Below, one piece after another: positions 22,206 through 34,300 of a DNA stretch of 64,000 bases. The stretch covers positions 11,028,501 to 11,092,500 of the forward strand of contig JAILWY010000001.1 in NCBI GenBank assembly GCA_022113835.1, given 5' to 3'. The notes below the pieces were generated by a model that did no database searches, was not told the origin of the DNA, and was given only the letters and a program-made list of their open reading frames with translations. Position numbers and translations under genes: made by a program. Position 1 is the first letter of the stretch. Each line of letters opens with the position of its first letter. This DNA is from Atopsyche davidsoni (taxonomy: Eukaryota; Arthropoda; Insecta; Trichoptera; Hydrobiosidae).

Positions 22206-22790
22206 GTAATAATACATACATTGACATTTTATATGCATTTCTTTACTTAGTTTTTGCAAAATTAGTATTCTATTAAACTTATTTTAGTTATTTTATTTTT
22301 CTCAAAGTACGGGTAAATATTTATTCGATGACAACCCCAAATAATTACCTGTCATGACAGCAACTCTGGTACGAACATTATTTATTGGGATCAGAACACA
22401 GTTATTATTCACAAATCTGCTTCACCTTGAGAATTACTTCTCGGCCCACACTTTTTATCACTTTAGGCATAGTAAACAGTACTTTTAACGTCTTTTTTTT
22501 AAATCAAAATACGACAGCTCTCTTTCACTAACAATGTATAACATGGCCGATCTGTCAAATTTAGTTCAATTTTTCTCCGCGGGACTTCTTTGGTGGCGAG
22601 GACTCTAGCAGTAAGTTTGAAAAACGAACACCATAAACAAAGGGACTCTGGTATGATTAAGCGACCATCGATTAGGAGCGCCAATACGCGGTCTTGGAGA
22701 AGCGAGGAGTGCGCCTCGCGCGAGCTCCCGAATGTTGGAGATGCAAGGGGGGAAGCCATTTTGTGATTAGTGTCAAAGAGGGCTTCGGTC

Positions 22791-24540
22791 TTCGGTCCCT
22801 CTCCGCAAGGCCCCAGGGCCCGACGACATCTCAAACACCCTACTCAGGCACCTACCGAAAAAGGCTATAGTCATGCTGACCAAAATTTTCAACGCCTGCC
22901 TTCTGCAAGGCTACTTTCCCACACAGTGGAAATGTCCCAACGTGATCCCCATTCACAAGCCCGGAAAGGACAAAGTCCTTCCGGTGAGCTACAGGCCAAT
23001 AAGTCTCCTTTGCGGCTTAAGCAAAATACTCGAGAGGATAATTCTCAAGAGATACCTTCCCTTCAACCAGAAGGCCATCCAGGACCAACAGTTTGGCTTC
23101 AGGGCAGACCACTCGACCTCTAAGCAGCTCATCCGACTGACAGACCACGTGACGAAAGGCTTCAACATGCACAAGAAGACCGGCATGGTCTTCATGGACA
23201 TAGAGAAAGCCTTCGACACGGTCTGGCACGACGGTCTGCTGCACAAGTTGTTCGTGTCGGGAGTCCCTCTCTACATTATTGATGTTCTCGCATCTTTCCT
23301 GAGTGACAGACAATTTGCCGTCTCACTCCCGGGAGCCTCCTCCAGCCGGAGACCGGTCCCGGGGGGGGTCCCCCAGGGCTCAGTCCTAGCCCCACTCCTA
23401 TTTTCCCACTTCATCAGCGACCTGCCCACGCCCAAGGGATGCGACCTAGCGCTCTACGCAGACGACACTGCCTGCTACTCCACCTCAAATCGCACTGACA
23501 CCATTGTCAAAAGACTCCAAAACGGACTCAACTCAATCAGTGCCTTCTACAAAAAATGGAGGATCAAAGTCAACCAGGGGAAGACTGAGGCAATCATCTT
23601 CACCTGGAAACATCCTGGTAACGATCGCACCGACCCCCTACGAGCTGACGGTAAGCCGATCCAATGGAGCAAAAAGGTGAAATACCTCGGAGTCCATCTG
23701 GATCAGAGCCTCGCATGGCATCCCCACATCGCAGCCGCCCGAATAAAAGGCCACACAGGCAAAAACAGCCTCTACCCACTGCTGTGCGCTAGAAGCCCCC
23801 TCCCCCTCGAGTCCAAGCTCAGGCTCTACACCTCCATGATCAGGCCGTACATGATGTACGCCGAATCTGTATGGTCAAACGCCAGCCAACACCTCATCGC
23901 GAGTATCCAAGCCACCCAAAACTCCTGCCTACGCCTCATCCTAGGTGCCTACTACCGTACATCGACAACCACCCTCTGTGCCCAGACCAAAATCCCACCG
24001 ATTGCAACTCAAACGCTTCACGTCACCGAAAGACTATACCAGTCCATAAGGAAATCAAAAAACCCCCTCCTCAAAGGGATCGGAGACGATACCCCAGACT
24101 CACTGCCTTTCCACTATAGACACAAATTCCCCCACCACATCCTACTCGGTGAAAATATAACAGTCTCCGACGGCTCCCGGGGCACCTTATACAAGAAGGA
24201 GCGCCAAGTTCCCAAAAAACCTACCCAGGAGTGAACTTTGCATCCTCCTGCCCCACCTATTATTATTATTGTTATAAATTTTATCTTTGTTATTTAGTTC
24301 GTAGATATTTATTACACATAAACACATGCGAATAAAGGGATTTTCCCACTCATTTTCCCTGCCTAACACAATATCACAACCACAGTAAATCATGTACGCT
24401 ACCACCTAAGTCACACATTGAGAGCCCCGAAACCTGCGCGCAGGACGGGGATAGCCAGACACTCCACCAAAACATAGCTATAAGAACTTTTGTAACAAAC
24501 CTGATGAAAAATAAAAGAATTTTGAAACTTAATTTTTTTT
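22791..24540 (+). mobile_element. 5'-truncated Jockey-like LINE
   Basis: Flanked by the 7-bp direct repeat TTCGGTC (22784-22790 and 24541-24547) inside the LTR. It carries the C-terminal RT ORF and a 3' UTR of about 300 bp. The 3' UTR motif CATGTACG(C/T)TACCACCTAA and 'GGACA/GGGGGA(C/T)AGC(T/C)A' recurs at 35726-35860, and its distal part at 36590-36707, so the family has several 3'-end copies in this window. Confidence 0.8.
22795..24234 (+). CDS. LINE reverse transcriptase, C-terminal ORF
   Basis: An open frame runs from the truncation point ('RKAPGPDDISN', the start of RT finger motifs) to TGA at 24232-24234, about 478 codons without a stop. RT motifs are intact: 'SYRPISLL', 'FMDIEKAFDTVWH' (motif A), 'GVPQGSVLAPLLF' (B), 'LALYADDTACY' (C, the Y-A-D-D catalytic site), 'INQGKTEAIIF'-like motif D, and 'VKYLGVHLD' (thumb). 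The endonuclease domain, ORF1 and 5' UTR are missing. Motif layout fits the Jockey clade. The GC-rich coding sequence contrasts with the host DNA, suggesting a recent insertion. It cannot be autonomous as it stands. Confidence 0.85.
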   Translation, partial: VPLRKAPGPDDISNTLLRHLPKKAIVMLTKIFNACLLQGYFPTQWKCPNVIPIHKPGKDKVLPVSYRPISLLCGLSKILERIILKRYLPFNQKAIQDQQFGFRADHSTSKQLIRLTDHVTKGFNMHKKTGMVFMDIEKAFDTVWHDGLLHKLFVSGVPLYIIDVLASFLSDRQFAVSLPGASSSRRPVPGGVPQGSVLAPLLFSHFISDLPTPKGCDLALYADDTACYSTSNRTDTIVKRLQNGLNSISAFYKKWRIKVNQGKTEAIIFTWKHPGNDRTDPLRADGKPIQWSKKVKYLGVHLDQSLAWHPHIAAARIKGHTGKNSLYPLLCARSPLPLESKLRLYTSMIRPYMMYAESVWSNASQHLIASIQATQNSCLRLILGAYYRTSTTTLCAQTKIPPIATQTLHVTERLYQSIRKSKNPLLKGIGDDTPDSLPFHYRHKFPHHILLGENITVSDGSRGTLYKKERQVPKKPTQE

Positions 24541-24739
24541 TTCGGTCTGATATGCACTCAAAACAATGTTAATATAAATATATAATGTGGAAATAAATAC
24601 TCTGTATACATAAATAATAAATATAACCTGTGTTGACATAAATAAGCGTTTAAGTGTGAACCCCGGCGCGTTACAATATATACATTTTTATTGTAGCCTT
24701 TGGTACTTTCGGGAGCAGAAACATACCTTGAAAAATAAA

Positions 24740-24806
24740 TGGCGCTCGCCGCCTGACCGGCGGGCGCCATTTGTGCTCTTGGGTACAAAAAGGTTGGGGA
24801 CCCGTG
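24740..24806. mobile_element. Right-end fragment of a hAT MITE
   Basis: Ends in GGTTGGGGACCCGTG and carries 'GTGCTCTTGGGTACAAAAA', matching the right end of the complete MITE at 28874-29124. The left half is missing or lost in the junction with the LTR. Confidence 0.65.
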
Positions 24807-24949
24807 CGCTAGTTAAACATAATATGTGATAATATTCTATGATTCTAATTATCCAACAAACATTCTCAAAACCAATCCATTTACAAAACCCACTACATGC
24901 AAATGATATCAATTGAAAGAAATTTTCCAAATGTTATTTATTAATAATT

Positions 24950-25350
24950 GCAATAGTTTTTGTGGAAATTTATGGTAGAATTATATTTAAAGCTATTTTG
25001 TTCGCCTCTTCATATAGTGCAATGTTGGTGGTTGCATTTGGTCTCGGCGTTGCCAAAAGGATCAGGTCTGCTTTTATGAGCAAAGTAATGGCTAATTATA
25101 TTTCAAAAGAAAAACTAGACTTTGGCTCTGGAATACAAATGCTTACTTTTGGAATTATGTTAATAACTGTGGGACCAATGCTAGGTAAGATTATAAAAGC
25201 TAAAAGCATTAGATAGAAAGCAGAACTACAATACAATACTTGTATAATTTGTGTAAATGTACTATCAATGTTAACAATAGTCATGTGGACTGGAGAGTTC
25301 TTGTATGTCAAATGTATTTTCAAAAATAAAAACTCAAATTCATAATAAGA
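24950..25350 (+). pseudogene. Duplicated MFS transporter 3' end, broken
   Basis: Copy of 535-951. The middle exon is readable ('AILFASSYSAMLVVAFGLGV' onward). Upstream exons are absent, the acceptor reads AAAG instead of ACAG, and the acceptor plus first codons of the last exon ('GLIRDISGS' part) are deleted near 25232. It is therefore a hitch-hiking pseudogene fragment. Confidence 0.75.
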
Positions 25351-25695
25351 TTTTTATATTTTAATTTTAAAATTTAACTCAGATAAATCAGTTTAATAGA
25401 CTATGTAACTTTTTATGTGTGGAATAAGATATTTATAAATGATGATACGCCATTTATTTTTCACGTGGGTTCATTATCTCACATAACTATATGCAAATTT
25501 TTACCTATTGTTAGTAGACCAATTAACACACAATGATATCGAGTATTAAACAATTATTCCTGTATTATGAAACTGCTGTAGAAAATGATAAATTATTGCT
25601 TGTTGAAAGTCCAGCTGGTATATCATTCATTTGTGAAACAGGCTTGAGACCGGTTACCTGGACAAGAGAGATCGCTCCAACCATTTCAAAGTAAA

Positions 25696-27431
25696 ATGAA
25701 TACGCCAACTTTTTGTGTTATACCTCCGCCAAATCCTAAAAATAATTTGAGCGTTCAAGAAGTTTTTAAGGAAAAAAATTTATTTATTACTGGTGCCACT
25801 GGTTTTATGGGTAAGATTTTAGTAGAAAAACTCCTGTGGTCGTGTCACGGTATAGGAAATATATATCTATTGGTCCGACCGAAGAAAGGGTGTGATGGGC
25901 AACAGCGGCTGGATGCATTGCTTAACACACCTGTAAGTTATCAAAAGATGGTTTATATTCAAAGCCTTTATTTTATTTTATATGCTGATTACTTTTTGCC
26001 ATTTTTGAATAATTCATTAGAAGTAAATAATTACTAAATTATGTTAAAAATGAGTAATTTGATTTTTGTACAGTAATCTGAATAGCTATGCTGTGTCATT
26101 GTGTTTTATTGAAAAAAGAGCTTTGATATGAGTTATGAATTCAGAAAAGTAAATGTTATTCTCATTTTAATCTATTTTTTATTTTGTAATTTTTTAAATG
26201 ACGTATGACCTAAATTCATAATTAAAGTTATTAAATTTTAGAAATGATGTTTTTCTAATTTGCTTTCTTGAATATCTTAAATACATTTTTACAACTTTCA
26301 TAGTTTGTGGCTACATAATGGATTATATATGGATTAAGGTGATTTTATATTCTGTACTTGCAGGTTTTTGAAAGAATTAAAAATAGAGATCCAAAAGTTT
26401 TATCTAAATTAATTTTAATCAGTGGAGATTGCTCTGAATTAAACTTAGGAATTAGTGAAGAAGACAGTCAATTGCTCAGAAAAAATGTCTCTATTGTATT
26501 TCACGTTGCATCTTCTATAAGATTTGACGATTCGTTGAAGAAAGCAGTACTGATGAATGTAAGGGGAACGAGGGAAGTTATAAACTTAGCCACGACTATG
26601 AAAAATCTGAAGGTGAGTTTTGATTTAATGAAAAAAGCTAATGTTTCATCAAATAGCCTGTTTCATTTATTTCTCAAATACCTAATGCATTTATATATTT
26701 GTTTGAAGGCTTTGGTATATGTCTCAACAGCATTCTCAAATACAGATAAGGCTGTAATTGAAGAACGTTTATTCAAAGCTGATATAGATTGGAGAATTAT
26801 GATTAAGGCAGCGGAAACTATTGACGATAATGTACTTAATGCTTTGCAAAACAAGTAAGGCTTTTCTTAAAAATGATATAACTTTAAAAATTATTTTCAC
26901 AAAACTTTTAATTCTTCTTGAAAATTCTACTGAACATTTTTAATAATTATTAATTGATGCAAGCTTTGGTGTTATTTTTTTTCAACCGAAAAATTTTGAG
27001 ACTAATAAAAATTACTTTTAGAATTATAGAGAAGCGACCGAATACATATGCTTTCACAAAATATTTGGCAGAAAATATTGTAAATGAATATGCTAAAACA
27101 CTTCCTATTGTTATTTACCGCCCTTCAATAGGTAAATAGTTATATTTTTGTACAATTCAACACACATATTTGATTCGGAACACATGAATTTGTTATTAAT
27201 GATAGTATATTTACAGTTGTGGGTACCTTGTCATCGCCAGTTCTAGGATGGGTTGAACATTTTAATGGACCGATGGGATTGTCGATTGGATTTTTTTCTG
27301 GGCTAATTCATGTCTTATATGGCAATCCTGACATTCAATCCGACTTTATTCCTTGTGATTATGCTATAAATGGATTAATTATCAGCACTTGGTACAGATG
27401 CCTTGTCAACACTGATACAAGGTATATATAT

Positions 27432-27463
<32 letters not shown>

Positions 27464-28820
27464 GTTAATTATAGTTAATTTTATTTTTATAAGTTACTTC
27501 TTATAAAAATAAAATTATTTCCTGATTGATATATTGAATTTTTTTTTTATATTTACATAATTTAATGTAATTAGATTGGAGTAATTTATTTTGTGTTAAT
27601 TTCTGGAATAGCTCCATTGACTTTAGAGGTAAATTAAATGTTTTTTTATATAATAGTTATTTTTCAGCTTGATTTTTAATGCCACTAATGGAAAGAAAAA
27701 AAGTTTAGCCACTGGGGAATTGGTACGAATCGCAATTGATTTGAGGGAAAAATTAATTCTTCAGACATATGCAGGATATCCATTTTGCTTTGTCACAGAT
27801 AACAAATATTTGTACTATCTTTTAGTTTTAATTACACATCTAATACCTGCAATGCTTATAGATGTTATACTGAGATTTAGAGGAATTAAATTCAGGTTTG
27901 TAGCAATTCATTTAAAAAACCTAAAAATAATTTCAATTGTGTTCATTAACTCTCTCAATAAGAAAATTTCAGTTTAATAATGTTTTATATCAAAAATGAT
28001 GAATTAATTAATTATAGAAATACATATTGTGTTCACAATTTTAGTTGATGGTTATTATTTTGTATATTATTTGTAGTTATAAATAGATATCAATTTCACG
28101 GGATGCATTTTTTTTAGATTATTGACAGCTTATAGAAAATTATTCATTGCCAATAAAGCGTTAAGCTTCTTCATGATTAATAACTGGATATTAAAGACCG
28201 AAAACTTTGATATGCTAGAAACATACTTAAGTGATGCAGATAAATTGGAATATAAATATGATGCCCGTGATTTAGATACAAACAAGGCAATTGAATTATG
28301 TTTGCGAGGAATGCAAAAATATATTTTAAAAGAAGATGAAAATGAAGCTGCAAAGACTGCTGCAAAAAAAAATTTTCGAAGGTAAGACTCATTGTTTAAG
28401 ATTCTATACATTTTTTTAAATGTTTAATAAAGAATATCAAAATTCAATTTATTTAATTGTTTTAAAATCTGTTTTTTACTATATTGGATTAAATCAAACC
28501 ATATAAATATTGCTTATATATATTAATTTGGAATTTACTTTTGCGCTCATAAGCTTGTGTGCAATACTTTTATGCAGTAGTTTTAGTTACATTGTACTTA
28601 TAGTTGAACGTCATATCAATTCATAAATATGATAGATAGCAATATCGTTTTATATTAGTATATAAAGTCTCACACAAATGAATAAACTAATTTTATTAAA
28701 TGTTCTGTTGATTTCAGGATAAAACTCTTTGGTTCAATTGTTAAATGGGTTTTTGCAATTTCCATTGGTTGTATATTCACCCATTATTTGATGAAGACCT
28801 TTACTGAATATTGTGAATAG
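25696..28820 (+). CDS. Fatty acyl-CoA reductase copy C, early stop
   Basis: Eight exons: 25696-25932, 26364-26612, 26709-26854, 27022-27131, 27217-27421, 27668-27895, 28118-28381, 28728-28820. All domains match copy B: TGATGFMG, 'YVSTAF', catalytic YAFTK, FAR_C and the C-terminal membrane helix. The terminal Trp codon TGG of A and B is TAG here, so the protein ends five codons sooner counting the stop (514 aa, losing the last four residues). This loss is probably tolerable. The TATA-like box upstream reads GATAAAT. The original 3' UTR is replaced by repeats from about 28850, including the AATAAA kept in A and B. Reduced or altered expression is plausible but unproven. Confidence 0.88.
27423..27463. 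repeat. (TA)n microsatellite in FAR-C intron 5
   Basis: Two TA runs separated by CCTT, starting at the exon 5 donor. It is the same intron position as the copy B microsatellite. Confidence 0.9.
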
Positions 28821-28873
28821 CAAGGAATATGTTGAATTTTAACAAGACCAATGGCTTGCTCTAGTCTCTAGTG

Positions 28874-29124
28874 CAGTGGTCCCCAACCCTATGCCCGCGA
28901 GCACCATGGCGCCCGCCGACCGTTTTACGTGTGCTCGCCGCTGTGCGAGCACGATAAAAAAATTTAGTTTACGAAAGAAAAAAAAAATACTTAGTAGTTA
29001 AACAGAGAGATATTAGCGAAAATAAATATATCGTTATAGTTTCTTTTAAAAAAATAAATGGTGCCCGCCGCCCGACAGGCATTCTAAAAAGTGCTCTTGG
29101 GTGCAAAAAGGTTGGGGACCCCTG
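28874..29124. mobile_element. hAT MITE with 8-bp target duplication
   Basis: 251 bp, with terminal inverted repeats CAGTGGTCCCCAACC and GGTTGGGGACCCCTG (14 of 15 match). The 8-bp direct repeat CTCTAGTG lies on both sides (28866-28873 and 29125-29132). There is no coding capacity. Subterminal GCCCGCCG/CGGGCGCC-type palindromic strings are present. It is inserted in the repeat that follows FAR copy C. Confidence 0.9.
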
Positions 29125-29132
29125 CTCTAGTG

Positions 29133-29630
29133 TATATGGCTTTGTCGGCGGAACAGGAAGATGTTTTCCTTCAACGCCTTCTAAATGACTGGGTGACTTG
29201 TGTCACCGTGGGGCTATGTTTGGGGTTGGGTGGGTGTCGGTGGGGGAGTGGATTGAGGGGGGGGGTTGGCTTTTGGCCTTTTTCTGTAGAGGCAGTCCTC
29301 GAGGTTGTACTCGAAGAGGGTGTTGATTGAGGGGTTTGGACGTCATGAGTTTCTGGAGGGTCTCCATTGCAAGCGCAATCAGGTTGTCCTGCAGAGACGG
29401 AGTGTGGGACAGTGGGGTGGGCTGGGTGGCCTGAGCGGGCGCGGCTACCGTGGCGGCCGGGGCGGTCGGGTTTGTCGGGCGAGGCGGGGCGGCCTGAGGC
29501 CATGACGAACAAAACGCATGTTTTGTTCTGCATCTGATGATGACCAAGTCTGTTGGTCGAAACTAGTCATGCTAAAACTATAATAAACTCAACGTGAAGA
29601 AAGTATAAAAAGTTACCCATATCATTGATA
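29133..29630 (-). repeat. Unclassified repeat with Pro-rich ORF
   Basis: GC-rich, and unlike the flanking FAR unit. Minus-strand frames are open for about 100-114 codons and very rich in Pro/Thr/Ser ('RPASPDKPDRPGRHG'). A 45-bp portion (29133-29175, with GTCGGCGGAACAGGAAGATG) reappears inverted at 36260-36315, so this is part of a dispersed element. A hammerhead-like motif lies near its right end (29530-29572). It might be a Penelope-like or LINE fragment; no RT is seen. Confidence 0.45.
29530..29572 (+). ncRNA. Hammerhead-ribozyme-like motif
   Basis: Reading 5'-3': stem I strand GCAT (29530-29533), core CTGATGA (29534-29540), one extra T, stem II GACCAA / loop GTCTG / TTGGTC (29542-29558), core GAAAC (29559-29563), a minimal stem III with TA loop, the cleavage triplet GTC (29566-29568), and the stem I partner ATGC (29569-29572). 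All pairings fit by hand. The one-pair stem III within the palindrome ACTAGT is like the minimal hammerheads known from Penelope-like elements, which may act as dimers. The unpaired T before stem II could weaken it. Activity is unknown. Confidence 0.5.
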
Positions 29631-29884
29631 AAAAAAAAATGTATAGATGTTTTGGATCCGTTTATTCGTCAGTTGGTCCTTACTGTATAGGTAGTAACAC
29701 ATTTCAGACTTAATGTATACTGTTTCTTATTTATATATAATCAATAAAATGTAACATTGTATTGTATAATATTCAGTTTATTCCATCAAAGTATTGGATG
29801 AAAATCATTTTACAAAAAATTTTTTTTTACAAAATACCTTGCATCCTTTGCCTTTTTAAAATACCATTATAGTTTCATATAGCG

Positions 29885-31386
29885 TAATCGGTATTTGTTT
29901 ACTGTAAATATGTATATTTATTCGACAGTTCTGCCAAACATACATTTTCTGGCTTCTGTAAATCGTCAGTTGTCAGTCATCAGTCACATGATTTATAATG
30001 ATTACATTCTTTATATATCTTTTTAACTATGAAATACAACTTTTCGAAATTTTTTTAATGCTAAAAAATATTTTCAAAATATTGTATTAAAAATACCTAT
30101 TATATAAAATATTTACAACTCATTGGTAGTTTTATTCTAATGTCATCTATCCAACCTCTCCAAAGTTTTACTAAAAGAAATACCCTATTTACATGAAGTC
30201 TGACTAAAATAATACTTTATTTAAAACTCATACATTTACCACTTTGATTTCATTACATTTTAAGACTATATCTATAAACCCAGAACTGTAAATAAATGGC
30301 TGCTGGAGTAGGCCTAAGCCTTTAAGAAACATATTTTGAAACTACAGTCACTCCAATAAAAGTATATCATTGAATTGTCAGTCTATTGTAATTTGTAGCG
30401 TTTATTTCCTGTTCAATAACAATTATAAATATGCAATATGAATTATCAAAAAAAATAATTAACAATAAATTATTAGTCTTTCAAATGAATTAGGTATATC
30501 AGCTTTCCACATTATCATAGCAATTTGATAAATTCATAATCCACACACAGCATTTCAGCGATTCAAACTAAGCAATATAAATCTTACAAAAGGCCAAAAA
30601 AAGATCAATAGTTAGTAACAATTGATTGGCAAACAAACAAGCTGACCAAAAAGTGATGAAAATTTAATTGAATTAAATTTTTTTGAAGCACAGTAGCATT
30701 ATTTGTTTTTAATTGTAGTTTACTCAAGATAAGTGTTACCAAGTTCTTAAGTAATTCAAGTATAATAAGACAGATATAATAAAATTGTGAAAATATGTAC
30801 ACACTTCAAAAATAAACTTATAATAATTTATTTAGTAATTCTGATACAGAATTTACATTATAATCCTATACTTGAAAACATATTTTTTAATGTGTTTCTA
30901 AAGAACAGATTCATTCAAATTACATTTTTTCTCATGTTTAAAAAATTAATGAAAGAATATTTTATCAATGTAGATGTTAGAAGTATTGTCTAAAAAAACT
31001 TGTTTTTATTAGATCTTACAACTAGTACTAGGCAACTATGACTGACAATTATGAATTATCCATAAAATGAATTATTATTGAATTGATGAATCACTTTATA
31101 TAATATTTTTGGAATTTATAAATATAAATTAGTTCATTATGATTACTTTTGTTTGTCCCAAAGTTATTAATATACATGGTTAAATTTTATATCAAATGGA
31201 GCTAGACCTATCCATAATATAAATACTGCATGCAAATAAGTAAAATTATAAAGTCATGGAATATTGTTTTCACTTCACTACAAATGTTTAAAACATAATA
31301 GTTTTTTTCATAACGCTGCATTCAACTTGCTGTACACACTTTTTATATTAAAACTTATTTCCGTAATAATTTGTCTCTACCTACAT
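29885..31386. other. No gene recognised; probable 3' UTR of the Pro-rich gene in its right part
   Basis: AT-rich, no supportable ORF. On the minus strand an AATAAA at 31005-31010 lies about 380 nt past the stop of the Pro-rich gene and is a candidate poly(A) signal. Confidence 0.4.
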
Positions 31387-34300
31387 TTACTTTGGCACTG
31401 TTGACTGAGTAACGACAGTTACAACCTTAAACAAAAAAAAAATAATTAGCACACATTGATGAAAATATATACAGAGATTGTGTAGTCGTTCTAATAAAAA
31501 TATTTATATTGTGATTAGCTTTAGTTATTACGCTTACCTTAGAATGTCCAGAGTAAGTTTTTACTGAAGTTCCATCAGGCGGTGTGTATGCTGTCACAGC
31601 AGATAAACCAAAATACCTTTTACCAGTGTGAGATGCTGGTGTTGTCGCCTCTTCCAAATTATTTACTGAAAATATTAAATATTAAAGCATTAAAAAATTT
31701 CAAAGCTCGACTGCCACATTTAGCAGCAGTCATCTATAATATGAGACTTTTATGTGAGTATACTCACTGGAATGAAGTAAATGTATTCCTGATTTTCTGC
31801 TGCTTTGCTTCTCATCGTTTATAAGAGGTACGTCTTTTTGGCTTCCCGTAGGGCCGGGAGTAGGTCGAACTAAGAATCTCGGAGACTTAAAATATAAATT
31901 ATTTTTGGATTCTTCTAGTGTGCTTGAGTAATTTGGTTGTGAAGTTGTGTAAACAGTATCTGAAGTTTTTTTATTGGAGATTGTATTCGAATCATAATTC
32001 CTCGGTAAAGGAGTTACAACATATATTTTTTCTTTGGTCAATGGAGATATTGAAGTCTGAATTTTTTCCCAGTAATGTTTTGTAGTTGTTTTGGGCGCTA
32101 GCGTTGTGACTTCAACAAACTGAGTCACTTTGGGTACACGTTTTGTAGTAAGATAAGACTTTCTTACTTCAACGGGAACAATATTAGAATCAAACAGATC
32201 ATTACTGATCTTATTTGAAATTAGCGTATCATTGTGCAAGTTTGATTCAATCGAATGTTGGATGCTTCCTGCCGCTTCGTTATCTAAAAATGATGCATTC
32301 AAATCATTTATCGTAGACAAAAAAGATTTGGCTAGTTTTTTTTGAGACGGTGTTGTTGTCAAATATTCATCAGGAATTTTCTTCGATCTTTTTAAATGTG
32401 ATATTGTACTAGCTTTTTGTTGCCTTTTATATATTTTTGAATATTCTTGGGCAGTCCAATCATCAATGTTTTGTTGCAACTTTATTAAATCTTGATCAAT
32501 GACTGAGGCTGTTGTCGATCGGGGTGAAGTCGTCACTCTTGTGGTTTCTTCTGGTTGAGTGTACACTGGACTGGTGTACTTGACCGTGGTTTGATTTAGT
32601 GATGGTGTCGTAGAAGTTATTATCTTTGATTCTGAGCTCTGGTGGAAGTCTATGAGTGCATTAGTTGAGTGCAATTCATCAATAGACTCACGTTCTGTAT
32701 AAATTGATGGAACTTTTCTTCCAAAATTCTCACTGTATTCATCAGTCATTGGAACCCACCCGTTTGATGAAGCTATATTATTATTGACATATTTAAATGG
32801 ACTTGGGTTATTTTTGGATGTGTAAGGAATAATAATTTGAATAGTTTTCGGTTTCTTAGTTGGGACTGTGGTAGATTGATCTTTGAAATCTATTGTGGGT
32901 GGAGGCCACCTTCCTTGGACATATCCACTATTCTCTAGTCTGAAGTTATTCCAATAACTACTCGGAGTTGGTGACAATGATGACGGACTTGGGCTGGGAG
33001 TTGAAGAGATGTCCGGTAGGGAGTCAATATTAGTACTTATTGCAGGAGTATAAAAATGATGGTTTTGTCTATTATCATTGTCATTAAATAATTTGGAATC
33101 TTTGTGTGGAGCACTCGGTCTTAAATATAATAGCGAAGAATCAAATGAATGTAAAGGATGTTGTTGTTCCGGTTTTAGTATATTTTTAATAGGGGGATGA
33201 TTTATAAATTGTGAGAATACAGGCTTATGGTTGGATGGAAGAGATGTAGTACTGATTTTCTCTTTAGTAAAGGTTTGATCTATGTAAGAATAGGAGACTG
33301 GACTAAAGTTGTCAATACTTTCGGCGGAGTTATCAGTTTCAAGTGAATTTGGAGTTGGTAAAAATTGTGATTCACTCTTTTGGTTGTCTTCACTTTTAGA
33401 GTCATCTTGAGAATTACCTCCTGATGCTGCATAATGGGAATCATACGATGGCTTGAAATTTTCATTTTGGACTATAATTGGGTTTGTATTCAAATCAACA
33501 GTTGATGAAAATTTATCTCCTTTATGAGAGTGTCCTTGGTTTTGATCTTTTTGACTAGCGTCTATCTCCAAGAGTGGAGATTGAACTATACTTATTGGGT
33601 AATCAACTGATGAAGTGAATTCTGCTACTGGAACACTATGCACTAATTGGAAATTAGAGTTAATTGGAGATTGAGAATTAAAAGATGACGAGCTATGTGT
33701 ATTGTATAAATTTGAATTTGTATTAAATGAGTTGGATGTGGTTGATGGTAAAACCGTACTTTCGTGTGGTGAGTAATAATTTTTTTGATTATAATTATGC
33801 TTAAATGGCCTAGCATTGAAAATTGGAGGTATAGGTACAGCACTCAAGTTAGGTAAAGGTATTGGCTGAAGGACTCTGATGCTCCTATTCTGTTCATAAA
33901 CATTTACTACCGGGAAACCTGAATGAATAAATGGACTGTCAATATTTATATTATGGCCATTAGAAGCTAAATTCTTAATATTTTTCAATGGTACATTCTT
34001 TATGGATGAGTTTGAAGACCAATTTTTTCCATTATTTGGTTTTGAAACAGAAGGCACTTGGTTAGATTCTAAGTTCTGAAGTGAATCCTTGTTATTTGAG
34101 TATCCAATATTATTATCAGAATGGCTGTTACGGTTTGAATCATACCCTGAAGGCCCATTGTCGTGGAATATGACTGGTGGTCCACTTTCATCAATAGTTT
34201 CATGTGATAGAGAGTCATATGAATTCAACGGGATCGGGGTTCCATAAGAATTTGTTATTGTAGGTTTATTATAACCTTGTAATGATTTTAGAAGCTTGGA

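Larger units (their letters stand above)
22596..24675 (+). mobile_element. gypsy-like LTR copy split by a LINE
   Basis: 22596-22790 and 24541-24675 together match the LTR at 16409-16739, here in plus orientation; the last bases are CCCCGGCGCGTTACA. The first 15 bp are diverged. No internal retrotransposon sequence adjoins, so this looks like a solo LTR. The LINE interrupts it at TTCGGTC, which is present on both sides. Confidence 0.75.
24813..29884 (+). repeat. Segmental duplication unit C (MFS 3' end + FAR)
   Basis: Aligns with unit A from the MFS intron (about 24813 with about 390) to the 3' flank ending near 29884. The segment corresponding to A 4100-5116 is replaced by repeats (about 28850-29640), including a hAT MITE. 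Confidence 0.8.
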
